Shown: positions 54,896 through 64,000, counted from the stretch's first letter. The stretch is 64,000 nt of DNA from Nostoc mirabile CHAB5784 (GCF_020829645.1 NZ_JAIVFS010000007.1:1-64000), one strand, 5' to 3'. Program-made: numbers and translations. Notes: generated by a model not told the origin, from the letters alone.

Positions 54896-57138
54896 TAAAG
54901 CGGGAATTTGATGGTGAAGGTGGTTTGACCGGCTCCACTCTCTACATAAATTGAGCCGCCTAAATGTCTGACCATTTTCTGCACTAATGCCAATTCCAGT
55001 CCAGTGCCGCTATGTTTCCAAGGATCATGTTTGGAAAGGTGATAGAAAGGCTCAAATATCCGTGACAGTTCATTGCTGGTAAGCTCTAGTCCAGAATTGC
55101 TAATATTAAGCTCTACTGCTTCCCCTCTCAGGTGAGCAGAAACTGTGACAGACTCACCTGCTGGGGTATATTTGCAGACATGGTTGAGTAGTTCGGTGAT
55201 AATCCTCTCCATATCTGTGATATCTGTTTCTAAAAGCGGCAGTGCAGGATCAACACTCAGGTTTAACTGCTGTCGCTGGCAGTTGGTAAGGTCTCGAAAA
55301 GACTCGACAATGGGGTGAAGCCAGCTTTGTAAGTCAATAGCAATTAAAGTTGGGGGATCGGGTTCGGCTTCTAGATATGTGAGTGTGAGTAGGTCGTTAA
55401 TTAACTTGTTTTCTCGCGCACATTCGTTATGCAGAATCTGCAAGAGTTGTGGAACTATTTCTATCTCTAATATTTCTGCTGGTGTCAAGACACTTTCGAG
55501 GGTTTGGACTGCAAGGCTGATGCTAGTTATTGGTGTCCGCAGTTCTTGGGACAGGGTTCTGAGAAATTGGTTTTTGAGCCGATCGCATTTTTCTAATTCT
55601 TTAACCTGTGCCTGGTTTTGTTGGTAAAGCTGGGCTTGACGAATGGCGATCGCACATTCACTTGCTACCTGCTGTACTAACTCGATTTCAAATTCATCAA
55701 ATGCCTCTTGTGTCGGTCTTGTCAACCAAATGTTTCCCAAAATCCCTTGAGTATCAAAAATTGGACAAGCCATCTGGGACATAACCAATAGCTTTGGTTG
55801 CCATCCCGGCACAATTTCCAAAAATTGCAAAGGTTGTTTTTGCAACAGGGGCTGATAAACTTCAAGCCGGTCTGCAATCTGTTTAGTCAATCCTTGACAC
55901 CGAGGTAGGTTAATGCTGTACTCGTAGGTAATAGTAACCAGAGTTTGACAGGTGCTATAGAGTTCGATTTGGCAACGATCAAGGTTCAGTAACTCTGCTA
56001 ATTCCTGGGTGAGTGTCTGCAATACCTGAGTTTCATCCAGACTGTCGCGGATTTGTTCTGTCATGCGTCGCACCAAGGCTTCAAAGTTTCGCACCTGCTG
56101 CAACTGATTTTTGTGCTTCTGTTTTTGCAACTCTAACTTTGCTTTGAGATCCTTAAACTGCTGACGAAGTTCTGCGTGTCTAGCAGCAATGCCGATTTGA
56201 GTTGCCAACTGAAGAGTCAAGTCAGTTTCTGTTTGCTGCCATTGACGCGATTGGTGGCAATGCTGGGCAATCAATAGCCCCCACATATCTTGCTCTTTGA
56301 AAATCGGTACGACTAGATTGGCTCTCACTTGCAAAGATGCCAGAAAATCTATATGGCAAGGATGCAACCCAGCTGCATAAATATCTTCGACAACTTGAAT
56401 GCAACCTCGCCCGTAGTGTTCTCGATGTTTGCCACTGAAGCAGGGATCGGTGATGTTTTTTCCCAACAGGGGATCAGTCACAGTTGATTCGGCAATGATT
56501 ACCCCACTGCCATCAGCCTCGAAGCGATAAATTAGGACGCGATCGCAATTCAAAAATTGCCGCAGTTCAATTGTTGTCTGATGCAGAATTGTCTCAAATT
56601 CTACAGATTGGTGAATTCGTCCTGCGATCGCTTCTAGCAGTTGTTCCCGTTCAACCTGGAGTCCGGCTGCTTGTTCTGCTTGCTTCACAGGAGTGATATT
56701 GCTACTTGTACCAATCAGTCGATAAATTCTGGAGTTAGCATCTCGTAGCGGGGTGAGAGTCGTACTCCACCAAGTCGGAATCCCCTGGAATTGCAAACAT
56801 TGTTCGTAAGAAATAGTTTTGCCGAATAGCACACATTCAGCATAATGTTGACGCACCTTAGCAGCATCGATTGGGGAGAGAATATCCTCTGGTTTTTTGC
56901 CTCGGAGATCATCTGAGCGAATGCCTATCCACTGCTCATGAGTGGGATTAAGTGCCACATATCGAAAATCTCCGTCCTCCAGAACATCAACTACAAATAT
57001 TGATGCTTGCACAGAATCGTACATGCTCAGTATAAACTGCTCAATACTACTTTTCTCATCTACTTCTGTGCCGAAGAGAATTTGAGGTGGTGATAATTTT
57101 GTCAACTCTATAGTTGATTCCGTTGGATTTATATTCAT
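54895..57138 (-). CDS. DXCF-type cyanobacteriochrome sensor with degenerate histidine kinase
   Basis: 747 residues: PAS (about 35-155), bilin-type GAF (about 170-320), coiled linker, a second GAF (about 360-500), HisKA-like (about 520-590) and HATPase (about 630-747). The first GAF has the DXCF motif DPCF (Cys233) and the canonical Cys261-His262; the 28-residue spacing equals that of the two chromophore cysteines of TePixJ. Blue/green photosensing is therefore likely. The H-box reads TLSQELRTPI: phosphoacceptor His is Gln531 (CAA codon). G1 is SNSG, as in other cyanobacterial kinases, and G2 is GTGLEL. It may signal without autophosphorylation or act in trans. Confidence 0.88.
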   Translation of the reverse strand: MNINPTESTIELTKLSPPQILFGTEVDEKSSIEQFILSMYDSVQASIFVVDVLEDGDFRYVALNPTHEQWIGIRSDDLRGKKPEDILSPIDAAKVRQHYAECVLFGKTISYEQCLQFQGIPTWWSTTLTPLRDANSRIYRLIGTSSNITPVKQAEQAAGLQVEREQLLEAIAGRIHQSVEFETILHQTTIELRQFLNCDRVLIYRFEADGSGVIIAESTVTDPLLGKNITDPCFSGKHREHYGRGCIQVVEDIYAAGLHPCHIDFLASLQVRANLVVPIFKEQDMWGLLIAQHCHQSRQWQQTETDLTLQLATQIGIAARHAELRQQFKDLKAKLELQKQKHKNQLQQVRNFEALVRRMTEQIRDSLDETQVLQTLTQELAELLNLDRCQIELYSTCQTLVTITYEYSINLPRCQGLTKQIADRLEVYQPLLQKQPLQFLEIVPGWQPKLLVMSQMACPIFDTQGILGNIWLTRPTQEAFDEFEIELVQQVASECAIAIRQAQLYQQNQAQVKELEKCDRLKNQFLRTLSQELRTPITSISLAVQTLESVLTPAEILEIEIVPQLLQILHNECARENKLINDLLTLTYLEAEPDPPTLIAIDLQSWLHPIVESFRDLTNCQRQQLNLSVDPALPLLETDITDMERIITELLNHVCKYTPAGESVTVSAHLRGEAVELNISNSGLELTSNELSRIFEPFYHLSKHDPWKHSGTGLELALVQKMVRHLGGSIYVESGAGQTTFTIKFPL

Positions 57139-57467
57139 GCGAGAGTCCCTGTCTGGTATTACTGACTCTTCTAGGCGCTCTCTTGTTGTTACGCTTGTAG
57201 TAGATGCATAGCGCCTATAGCAAAGTCTTGTCAGCTGTTGCTCATCGAGATTTGGATCTTTCTCTACTTCTTGTCAGAAATCTAGGAAAGCTAATAGGAG
57301 TCAGCTTAACAAATCCTGCTTTTTGAAGGCGAAAACACATTTGCAGATTAGGGCAAACTTACTGAAAATAAGTTTTTAACAGTTTTTCAAGATTGTTGCA
57401 TATATCTAAGTGCAAGCATCAGTATACATCAACTAAATTTACAATTCTTAATAAAGGGAGTGGGAAC
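57139..57467. other. Upstream region of the cyanobacteriochrome gene
   Basis: Non-coding sequence of about 330 bp between two minus-strand genes. No repeat or RNA gene is recognised; it presumably holds the kinase promoter. Confidence 0.4.
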
Positions 57468-58031
57468 TCACCATCGCAACTTGTGAGCATTCATTCCGGT
57501 GAGGATACCAACCAACAGCCAAGTAATAGCTAATCCCATGACTTCGCCTAAGAATAACTGCGTCAGGCGATGTAAGATTATCCCGATAGCAGAACCCACG
57601 GGGACAGCAACAGCCCAACTTGCCGAAGAGACAAATATCCATCGCCACGCCGCAGGCTGGGGAATTGCCAACCATTGTGCCAATCCAATCCCCAAGCCGC
57701 CAAGTGCCCCATAAACCGCCCCAGACAGGATTCTCACAGGGAAAATCTGAGTGCTAGGTACAATCCAACCCACCGCACCAATACCGATAGCGGTGATGAT
57801 ACTCCAACCCAAAAGACTTGACAAAATCCACCTGATACAAAATATAGGTTCTTTGAGAAGACAACCTTGAGGAAGTGCGATCGCAAATCCGCCGATAGCC
57901 GCCTCTACTACCCCAATATCTGGCTTTTCGCCAACTTCGATAAACAGTAAACTTAATAAAAAACCGCCAAAAGTAGCGAAAGTCCACAGCAATATAAAGC
58001 TAAATCTAGTATTTCTCGGTGCAAATGGCAT
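57468..58031 (-). CDS. Hypothetical polytopic membrane protein
   Basis: The 187-residue protein is mostly hydrophobic with about five membrane segments (about 10-30, 45-60, 68-90, 100-125, 133-160 and perhaps 165-183). The middle is Gly/Ala-rich (GAVYGALGGLGIGLAQWLAIPQPAAWRW). ATG 58031 is preferred over the TTG codon before it. I recognise no transporter or enzyme motif. Confidence 0.65.
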   Translation of the reverse strand: MPFAPRNTRFSFILLWTFATFGGFLLSLLFIEVGEKPDIGVVEAAIGGFAIALPQGCLLKEPIFCIRWILSSLLGWSIITAIGIGAVGWIVPSTQIFPVRILSGAVYGALGGLGIGLAQWLAIPQPAAWRWIFVSSASWAVAVPVGSAIGIILHRLTQLFLGEVMGLAITWLLVGILTGMNAHKLRW

Positions 58032-58134
58032 CAAAGTTTCTTTGGTTTTAACTAGTTCCGTGGGTTTAAGTCCCCCGGTTCAAAAATCACGCAAGTTTTG
58101 TGTTGGGGTTAAATCCCCATTACAAAACAAAATT

Positions 58135-58163
58135 TACGAATTACGAATTACGAATTACGAATT
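58135..58163. repeat. AATTACG heptamer array supplying the GH10-like gene's stop
   Basis: Four AATTACG units overlap the 3' end of the minus-strand gene: the final codons NNS and the TAA are formed by the repeat (AATAATTCGTAA). Confidence 0.8.
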
Positions 58164-59396
58164 ATTTAATAGTCTGACAGTTTTAGCATTAAACAGATCA
58201 AAAAAACCTTTGCGTCGCTGTTGGGGTGATTCGGGTACAATGTAACCCCAGAGACTCTCCCAGTAGAAAAAGGAGATACCATCAAAATTGCGATCGCGCA
58301 CAACCTGAACTTGTTCTCTAATTTGTGCCATTTTCACAGGATTACGCACCGTTCCCGTTGATATACCAATACCTACAGGAATTAGACTTTGAGCCAATTT
58401 TATCGATGATTGTTCCAGTTGAGCGATAAAAGAGTTTTTGTCATTTCGATACACCTGCAAAATTAACTCATTAACTAAACCTTTTTTTACCCAATTTTCC
58501 CAATCTTGCAAATAGTATTTGTAGGCAAAAGCTTGATAGTTAGGAGACAGAGATATTCTAACTTTGGGTTTAACTGCCTTGACAGCTTGATAGATTTCTG
58601 CCATAAAATCAGTAATTTTGTCTGCCCGCCAACGCATCCACTCTGAGTTAAAAGGATCAGTTGGGGGACTTTTGCCTTGATGCTCTTGCTGGTAGAGTTC
58701 AATAGTGAAGCGATCGTAGCCAAACTGTACCGGCATCCCAAAATGATCGTCAAGCTGAATACCATCCACATCGTAATCTCTGACTACTTCTAAAATTAGC
58801 TCTTGGATAAACTCTTGCACTTGCGGATGTAGGGGATTCAACCAAGCCACCTTACTTACCAAAACATTATCGATTTCTTCTGGTGGGGCATCTTGGGTAG
58901 ACTTTATCCCTTCTTGCCCAATTGTCAACCAGTCAGGATAACGCCTTGCTAATTGTGAATAATGCGGCGTCATAAATCCGTATTCAAACCAGGGGATCAC
59001 TCTCAAATCTTTATTTTTAGCAAGTGTTACTATTTTTGCTAAAACATCCTGTCCACCGTGCATGAAGTTGAGCAAAGGTTGAGTTTCGGAACCTGTAGTC
59101 ATTTTAGCTACAGCACTCTTATAAAAAGTATGTCCTCGGTTCCAAACTACAGGATAAATTGTATTAAAGTTGAGAGTCGATAATTGGTTTATAGCACGGT
59201 TAATACCCCAAGGAACAAATAGTACACCACTAGCAACATTAGTGAGCCAAACACCGCGAATTTCTGTAGTTAATGGACTTATATTTTCGGAGTAAACTGG
59301 CAGTGAAGAGACTGAAGAGAGTGAAAAAACTGTTAAGGTGGCTACTAATCCCAAACACAGTAAGTAAGAAACACAACGGTGAGCAACCCGATTCAT
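58155..59396 (-). CDS. Secreted glycoside hydrolase-like protein (GHL10/DUF187)
   Basis: The 413-residue protein has a signal peptide (about 1-37: basic start, LLCLGLVATLTVFSLSSVSS) and a TIM-barrel-type domain: EIRGVWLTNVASGVLF, VIPWFEYGF, VDGIQLDDHFGMP (candidate acid residues), KPKVRISLSPNY, and a C-terminal GISFFYWESLWGY. This is the GHL10 family (YngK-like), thought to act on envelope or extracellular polysaccharide. Enzyme activity is not shown by sequence alone. Confidence 0.88.
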   Translation of the reverse strand: MNRVAHRCVSYLLCLGLVATLTVFSLSSVSSLPVYSENISPLTTEIRGVWLTNVASGVLFVPWGINRAINQLSTLNFNTIYPVVWNRGHTFYKSAVAKMTTGSETQPLLNFMHGGQDVLAKIVTLAKNKDLRVIPWFEYGFMTPHYSQLARRYPDWLTIGQEGIKSTQDAPPEEIDNVLVSKVAWLNPLHPQVQEFIQELILEVVRDYDVDGIQLDDHFGMPVQFGYDRFTIELYQQEHQGKSPPTDPFNSEWMRWRADKITDFMAEIYQAVKAVKPKVRISLSPNYQAFAYKYYLQDWENWVKKGLVNELILQVYRNDKNSFIAQLEQSSIKLAQSLIPVGIGISTGTVRNPVKMAQIREQVQVVRDRNFDGISFFYWESLWGYIVPESPQQRRKGFFDLFNAKTVRLLNNS

Positions 59397-59604
59397 TTGT
59401 AAGCGTGACCTAGTGCGATCATAATATATATAACTACAAAATTAAGTTGTAATCCTCCGGATGATGTAAAGAAATGATCATGAATAATTCAGGAGTCATA
59501 ACTCAGAATTCAGAATTCAGAATAATTGAAATAATGCAGAGCCAATTTTGGTTATAAATATACTTAACGATACCAAAACCTGATAAATTATGACTCCTAA
59601 CTCC

Positions 59605-59694
59605 TGTACAGGAGACGCGATTAATCGCGTCTCCTGTACAGACGCGATTAATCGCGTCTCTCCTAACTCCTGTACGCGATTAATCGCGTCTCTA
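59605..59694. terminator. Cluster of GACGCGATTAATCGCGTC palindromes
   Basis: A perfect 36-bp palindrome (TGTACAGGAGACGCGATT and its complement, 59605-59640) is followed by two more copies of the GACGCGATTAATCGCGTC core, ending just before the glcD stop. It could end transcription of glcD, but no T-run follows; it is also a dispersed repeat. Confidence 0.5.
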
Positions 59695-59704
59695 CTCCTA
59701 ACTC

Positions 59705-61177
59705 TTAAAATCTTTCTACACCTTCAAATTGTTTAAGTGCCGATGCATTTGCTGCTTCACCACAAGTTCGTGGTGTGGGGAATATCTTTTCAGGATTTGC
59801 TAACCCTTTAGGATTAAAAACTTGCCGTACCCATTGCATAGTTTCTAAATCAACTTGGCTAAACATCTGTGGCATATAGCATTTTTTCTCTTCACCAATG
59901 CCATGTTCACCAGAAATACTGCCACCAACTTGGACACAAAGTTTGAGAATTTTTCCACCCATTTCTTCTACTTGTTCCAATGCTCCAGATACAGAATTAT
60001 CGTAAAGAATTAGCGGATGAAGATTGCCATCGCCAGCATGAAATACATTAGCAACACGATAACCATATTGTTTACTTAATGCCTCAATTTCATGTAAAAC
60101 ATAAGGCAACTGAGTCCGGGGAATTACACCATCTTGCACATAATAATCTGGGCTTAAATGTCCAGCCGCAGCAAAAGCGGCTTTGCGTCCTTTCCATAAT
60201 TTCAATCTGGTTTCTGGGTCAGTAGCAGAAGTGACATTTCGCGCCCCATTTTTTTTACAAATTTCGGTAACTCGCTGCTTATTTCCTGCAACTTCTACTT
60301 CTAAACCGTCAATTTCTATTAGTAAAATGGCAGTAGCATCGCGGGGATAACAATTAGTTGCTACAACATCTTCAACTGCATTGATGCTGAAGTTATCCAT
60401 CATTTCCATACCACCAGGAATAATTCCGGCACTGATGATGTCAGAAACAGTTGCTCCCGCAGCTTCAATGCTAGTAAAATCTGCTAACAGCACACAAATT
60501 GATTCTGCACTTTTAAGAATTCGCAAAGTAATTTCTGTGGCAATTCCTAATGTACCTTCGGAACCAACAAAAACACCTGTTAAATCATAACCAGGCATTT
60601 CTGGAATTTGTCCACCTAAATCGATAATTTCCCCTTCTGGCGTGACAATTTTTAATCCTAAAACGTGGTTAGTAGTAACACCGTATTTGAGACAATGTAC
60701 GCCCCCAGAGTTTTCCGCAATATTGCCCCCAATAGAGCAGATAATTTGACTAGAAGGGTCAGGAGCGTAGTAAAAACCAGCACCACTAACAGCTTGTGTT
60801 ACCCAACTATTAATCACCCCTGGTTGTACAACTGTCCGTTGATTTTCCAAATCAATGCTGAGGATTTGCCGCATTAACGAAGTGACAATCAAAACAGAAT
60901 CTTTTACTGGCAAAGCGCCGCCAGATAGACCAGTTCCAGAGCCGCGTGCTATGAAGGGGATAGAGTATTGGTTGCATATTTTCACAATTTGGGCAACTTG
61001 TTCTGTAGTTCTGGGTAACACCACCACAGCCGGACGTTGGCGATAGCCAGTTAAACCATCGCATTCATAGGTAATGAGTTCTTCGCGGCGTTGCACCACA
61101 CCATTTTTGCCAAGGACAGCCTCCAATGCTTTGAGAATGGGTTTCCAGTTGCGTTGTTTTTTATCTTGGGTAAGCAT
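59705..61177 (-). CDS. glcD: Glycolate oxidase subunit GlcD (FAD-linked dehydrogenase)
   Basis: The 490-residue flavoprotein has the PCMH-type FAD domain (PRTTEQVAQIVKICNQY; RGSGTGLSGGA; GGNIAENSGGVHCLKYG; GSEGTLGI) and the FAD-oxidase C-terminal domain (HAGDGNLHPLI; GGSISGEHGIGEEK). Glycolate dehydrogenase in cyanobacteria oxidises photorespiratory glycolate. glcE and glcF are not adjacent; D-lactate is an alternative substrate. Confidence 0.92.
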   Translation of the reverse strand: MLTQDKKQRNWKPILKALEAVLGKNGVVQRREELITYECDGLTGYRQRPAVVVLPRTTEQVAQIVKICNQYSIPFIARGSGTGLSGGALPVKDSVLIVTSLMRQILSIDLENQRTVVQPGVINSWVTQAVSGAGFYYAPDPSSQIICSIGGNIAENSGGVHCLKYGVTTNHVLGLKIVTPEGEIIDLGGQIPEMPGYDLTGVFVGSEGTLGIATEITLRILKSAESICVLLADFTSIEAAGATVSDIISAGIIPGGMEMMDNFSINAVEDVVATNCYPRDATAILLIEIDGLEVEVAGNKQRVTEICKKNGARNVTSATDPETRLKLWKGRKAAFAAAGHLSPDYYVQDGVIPRTQLPYVLHEIEALSKQYGYRVANVFHAGDGNLHPLILYDNSVSGALEQVEEMGGKILKLCVQVGGSISGEHGIGEEKKCYMPQMFSQVDLETMQWVRQVFNPKGLANPEKIFPTPRTCGEAANASALKQFEGVERF

Positions 61178-61435
61178 AGTTTTTTAAAGTTCAAGGTAGA
61201 TGTTGCAGGCTGGTTAGTATAGCTGTAACTACTATTGTTGCAAGAATAACAGCTAAAAGTGAGTAAAAGCGATCGCTCTGGTCTTCTGCATTCAGTGTAA
61301 TGTTATACCATCTTAGTTTTCAGGCGACACATTTTTTGGTTCTCGTCTGTATGAGTTTATTAGTAGGTAAACATTTTGAGGGGTTGCTGAGGAAGTTTGG
61401 GTTAAATTCATTAATGTGTTTGATAACGAAGCTAT

Positions 61436-62143
61436 ATGAATGAGAAGCTGACTCAAAAAATTCAGAATGATTTTGATCGCATTGCTCTATATGACAAACA
61501 GGGATGGGATCATAATAATCACTATCACCATTTTCTACTCAAACAGTTTCCAAAGCAATGTAAAACCGTCTTAGATATAGGTTGTGGAACAGGTGAATTT
61601 TCACGTCTTCTCGCTAAATATGCTGACAGAGTTGTTGCAATTGACTTATCCCCAAATATGATAGAAGTTGCCAAGCAACGTTCAAGACAGTATACAAATA
61701 TTGATTTTCAAGTTGCTGATATATTGCAGTGGAAGTTTCCAGTTGAGCAATTTGATGCAATCGTTTCTATAGCTACAGTTCATCATTTACCAATAGAAAA
61801 CTTGCTGCCCAATCTGAAAGCTGCTTTGAAACCTGGCGGCAGTCTAGTGATTTTAGATTTATTAGAGCATGAGAATGTGCAAGAAATGTTGAGCGATTTT
61901 GTTGCTGTTCCTCTAAACTGGTTGCTTCAAACGATCAAAAATAGGCGTATTCAACCCTCATCAGAAGCAGCAGAAGCAATGAGAGAGCATCTTCGCACAG
62001 ACAAGTACTTGACCTTATCGCAAGCACGACGAATTTATACAAGCTTCTTGGGTAAAGCGAAGGTTAGAAAGCACTTATTCTGGCGTTATTCCGTAGTTTG
62101 GAAGAAAGGTAATCTCCGTCAGCTAAGTCCAGCCATTATGTAG
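61436..62143 (+). CDS. Class I SAM-dependent methyltransferase
   Basis: The 235-residue protein has motif I TVLDIGCGTGEFSRLL (residues about 44-59), acidic VVAIDLSPNMIEVA, and motif IV region FDAIVSIATVHHLP, then LKPGGSLVILDL. This is the methyltransferase-11/25 type. Substrate unknown. The ATG follows a weak GAAG; neighbours give no pathway clue. Confidence 0.88.
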   Translation: MNEKLTQKIQNDFDRIALYDKQGWDHNNHYHHFLLKQFPKQCKTVLDIGCGTGEFSRLLAKYADRVVAIDLSPNMIEVAKQRSRQYTNIDFQVADILQWKFPVEQFDAIVSIATVHHLPIENLLPNLKAALKPGGSLVILDLLEHENVQEMLSDFVAVPLNWLLQTIKNRRIQPSSEAAEAMREHLRTDKYLTLSQARRIYTSFLGKAKVRKHLFWRYSVVWKKGNLRQLSPAIM

Positions 62144-62233
62144 TTTTTGAATACCGGATACAATGTTAGTTACTGTTTTACTATGTGCAATCAATTAACC
62201 TAGAAATAACGCTCTTACATACTGGATAAAATC

Positions 62234-62962
62234 ATGGTTCAGCAAGTTCTAATCAATGATGATGATTACTATGTGCCAGATGCCAACCAGCTAATCACTG
62301 AAGATGATACACCTGTGGACAATTTTGCATCTGCCAAACAACAACGTCTTTTAGTTAGCTCTCTTTACAGTTCCATACAGCAGCAGACTTTTTTGGCTGA
62401 GGCTAATGTCGGTATTTACTATACAGACGGTCAACCCGCAATTGTACCCGATGTTTTTCTCAGCTTAGATGTCCAAGTTCCTGAAAATTGGTGGAAAAAA
62501 CAAAATCGTTGTTATATGGTTTGGCGTTTTGGCAAACCTCCAGAAGTCGTAATTGAAATTGTCTCTAATAAAGAAGGTGATGAACTTGGCAAAAAGCTGA
62601 AAATTTATGAACAAATGCGGGCTAGTTACTACATCGTATATGACCAGAATCAGCAATTAGGAGAAAAAGTCCTGCGCGTTTATGAACTCAGAGGAAGGCG
62701 CTACTTTGAAACTTCAGAAAATTGGTTAGAACAAGTTGGTTTAGGCGTAACTTTGTGGGAAGGTAAATTTGAAGACAGACAAGATACTTGGTTACGCTGG
62801 TGCTACCAAGATGGTAATGTTTTATCGACTGGAGATGAACACGCCGAACAGGAACGACAACGTGCCGAACAGGAACGACAACGTGCCGAACAAGCAGAAC
62901 AACGCACCCAATTGCTAGCAGATAGGCTACGGGCTATGGGCGTAGATCCCGACACTATCTAG
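62234..62962 (+). CDS. Uma2 family (DUF820) putative endonuclease with coiled-coil tail
   Basis: The 242-residue protein carries the DUF820/Uma2 PD-(D/E)XK-like core: PAIVPDVFLSLDV (Asp), PPEVVIEIVSNKEGDELGKKLKIYEQM (E-x-V/K pattern) and YYIVYDQ. The tail (about 197-235) is a Glu/Gln/Arg-rich coiled coil made of exact HAEQERQRAEQERQRAEQ repeats. Hundreds of such genes occur in cyanobacterial genomes, without known roles. Confidence 0.88.
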   Translation: MVQQVLINDDDYYVPDANQLITEDDTPVDNFASAKQQRLLVSSLYSSIQQQTFLAEANVGIYYTDGQPAIVPDVFLSLDVQVPENWWKKQNRCYMVWRFGKPPEVVIEIVSNKEGDELGKKLKIYEQMRASYYIVYDQNQQLGEKVLRVYELRGRRYFETSENWLEQVGLGVTLWEGKFEDRQDTWLRWCYQDGNVLSTGDEHAEQERQRAEQERQRAEQAEQRTQLLADRLRAMGVDPDTI

Positions 62963-62975
62963 GACACTCAACTGT

Positions 62976-63003
62976 AAAGACGCAAAGTTTTTTTTGCGTC
63001 TTT
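62976..63003. terminator. Hairpin between convergent genes
   Basis: The inverted pair AAAGACGCAAA / TTTGCGTCTTT has a T-rich loop, 14 bp after the Uma2 stop and 22 bp before the miaA stop. It may terminate both; the U-run is within the loop rather than after it. Confidence 0.45.
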
Positions 63004-63024
63004 GCATGAGCAAAAAAATTCTCA

Positions 63025-63927
63025 CTAACTTGTGCGAATTATAAACTCATTTATCCGCTGCCAAACCTTCTCTAATAAATCAGGATCATCGGCATCAAAC
63101 CATTCAATTTGTGGATATGCTCGAAACCAAGTGCGTTGTCGCTTGGCAAATTGTCGCGTATGCAAAATTGTTAATTCTTTCGCTTCTTCTAAGGAAATAT
63201 CCCCAGCCAAATATTGCTTAATTTCTTGATAGCCCAAAGTATTCAACAAAGACAAATCAGCGCCATATTTTTGACAAAGATACTCCACCTCAGCAACCAA
63301 ACCATTTGCTATCATTTGTTCAGTACGCTGTTGAATCCGAGCAAGCAACTTTTCAACATCGCAATCTAAACCAATTTGCAAAATTGGATAATTTGGTGGA
63401 TTCTCCCCTTGTTGTTCTGAAATTGGATTCCCAGTAACATAATATACTTCTAATGCTCTTAAAGTTCGCACTAAATCATTGCGATGAATCTTTTGTGCAG
63501 CAACAGGGTCAACTTGTTGTAACATTGCATAGAGTTGTGGTTGACCGAGAGATTCAAGTTGCGATCGCAATTCCATCTGTGGTGCAACTCTCGGAATTTT
63601 CATCCCTTGGACAATGGAACGGATATATAAACCAGTGCCACCAACTAGAAACAGTGGTATAACACCAACAGAAGTAATTAAGGCTTGTGTTTGCTCCTGA
63701 TAGTCTGCTACTGTCATCGTGTCTGTTGGATCGCAGATATCTATTAAATAGTGCGGCACCAATTTTTGTTCAGCTACAGTTGGTTTTGCCGTCCCAATAT
63801 CAAACTCACGGTAAACTTGACGAGAATCAGCACTGAGAATTACAGAACCCAACCGTATCGCCAAAGCCAAAGCTAAACCCGATTTACCCGTTGCCGTCGC
63901 CCCACAAATTACAATTAATTTAGTCAT
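63025..63927 (-). CDS. miaA: tRNA dimethylallyltransferase
   Basis: The 300-residue enzyme adds a dimethylallyl group to A37 of tRNAs reading UNN codons. P-loop GATATGKS (residues 9-16), SADSRQVYREFDIGTAKPT, LVGGTGLYIRS, and the C-terminal RQFAKRQRTWFR are diagnostic. The ATG at 63927 is the last unit of a heptamer array and no Shine-Dalgarno is visible in the 73 bp upstream. Confidence 0.95.
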   Translation of the reverse strand: MTKLIVICGATATGKSGLALALAIRLGSVILSADSRQVYREFDIGTAKPTVAEQKLVPHYLIDICDPTDTMTVADYQEQTQALITSVGVIPLFLVGGTGLYIRSIVQGMKIPRVAPQMELRSQLESLGQPQLYAMLQQVDPVAAQKIHRNDLVRTLRALEVYYVTGNPISEQQGENPPNYPILQIGLDCDVEKLLARIQQRTEQMIANGLVAEVEYLCQKYGADLSLLNTLGYQEIKQYLAGDISLEEAKELTILHTRQFAKRQRTWFRAYPQIEWFDADDPDLLEKVWQRINEFIIRTS

Positions 63928-64000
63928 TAGTCATTAGTCATTAGTCATTAGTCATTAGTCATTAGTCATTAGTCATTAGTCATTAGTCATTAGTCATTAG
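63921..64000. repeat. Heptamer array TCATTAG covering the miaA leader
   Basis: At least ten TCATTAG units run from the miaA start codon to the window edge. On the miaA strand each CTAATGA unit carries an ATG followed four codons later by TAA, except the last, which opens the gene. Confidence 0.9.

Overview
The window is from a filamentous, probably heterocyst-forming cyanobacterium close to Nostoc/Anabaena. Evidence: many HIP1 octamers (GCGATCGC); two CP43-like chlorophyll antenna genes (Pcb/IsiA family); psaM; a valyl-tRNA synthetase with the membrane-anchoring CAAD domain; a DXCF-type cyanobacteriochrome kinase; short heptanucleotide tandem repeats; and many small palindromic elements. The assignment is inferred from gene content, not from a marker-gene comparison.

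Layout. 1-2.1 kb: two antenna genes on the minus strand, the downstream one lacking the last two helices. 2.1-6.2 kb: decayed transposase and NB-ARC fragments among small genes (2H phosphoesterase, HAD hydrolase, ribbon-helix-helix protein, fatty-acid-hydroxylase-like protein). 6.9-13.1 kb: a two-component locus of a GAF histidine kinase, a multi-PAS hybrid kinase and a receiver-only regulator. 14-25 kb: mostly housekeeping genes (BioD-like/DRTGG protein, DprA-like protein, YajQ, GST, TPR protein, psaM, FGGY kinase) with a RAYT transposase, a damaged MAPEG gene and a dienelactone hydrolase lacking its catalytic histidine. 25-38 kb: an XRE regulator with a helical sensor-like domain, valS, cysC beside a rearrangement scar, an aspartoacylase-like gene, an ABC1 kinase and recN. 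38.9-43.5 kb: a strongly initiated gene for a 13-residue repeat protein, then an ABC exporter/MarR/MFS operon whose MFS gene is split by a 155-bp element. 43.7-64 kb: SDR, radC, a PRK-like kinase, hisG, an OmpR-type regulator, an FMO, DUF29, tRNA-Lys, the cyanobacteriochrome kinase (phosphoacceptor His replaced by Gln), a GH10-like protein, glcD, a methyltransferase, a Uma2 protein and miaA.

The most striking feature is the load of small non-autonomous mobile elements (MITE-like). I recognise eight terminal-inverted-repeat types, several with exact target-site duplications (5, 9, 10 or 11 bp). They include a nested insertion whose empty target motif is present elsewhere in the window, and an insertion whose removal on paper restores one MFS reading frame. 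Smaller palindromic repeats have entered coding sequences, in frame in the TPR and ABC1 kinase genes and out of frame in the MAPEG gene. Heptamer arrays of TAATTCG type lie in sense orientation at the stop codons of six genes; a TGACTAA-type array forms the whole visible leader of miaA.

Best candidates for undescribed biology are the 13-residue repeat protein at 38.9 kb, the cyanobacteriochrome pseudokinase-like protein at 55-57 kb, the stop-codon-linked heptamer arrays and the MITE cohort.
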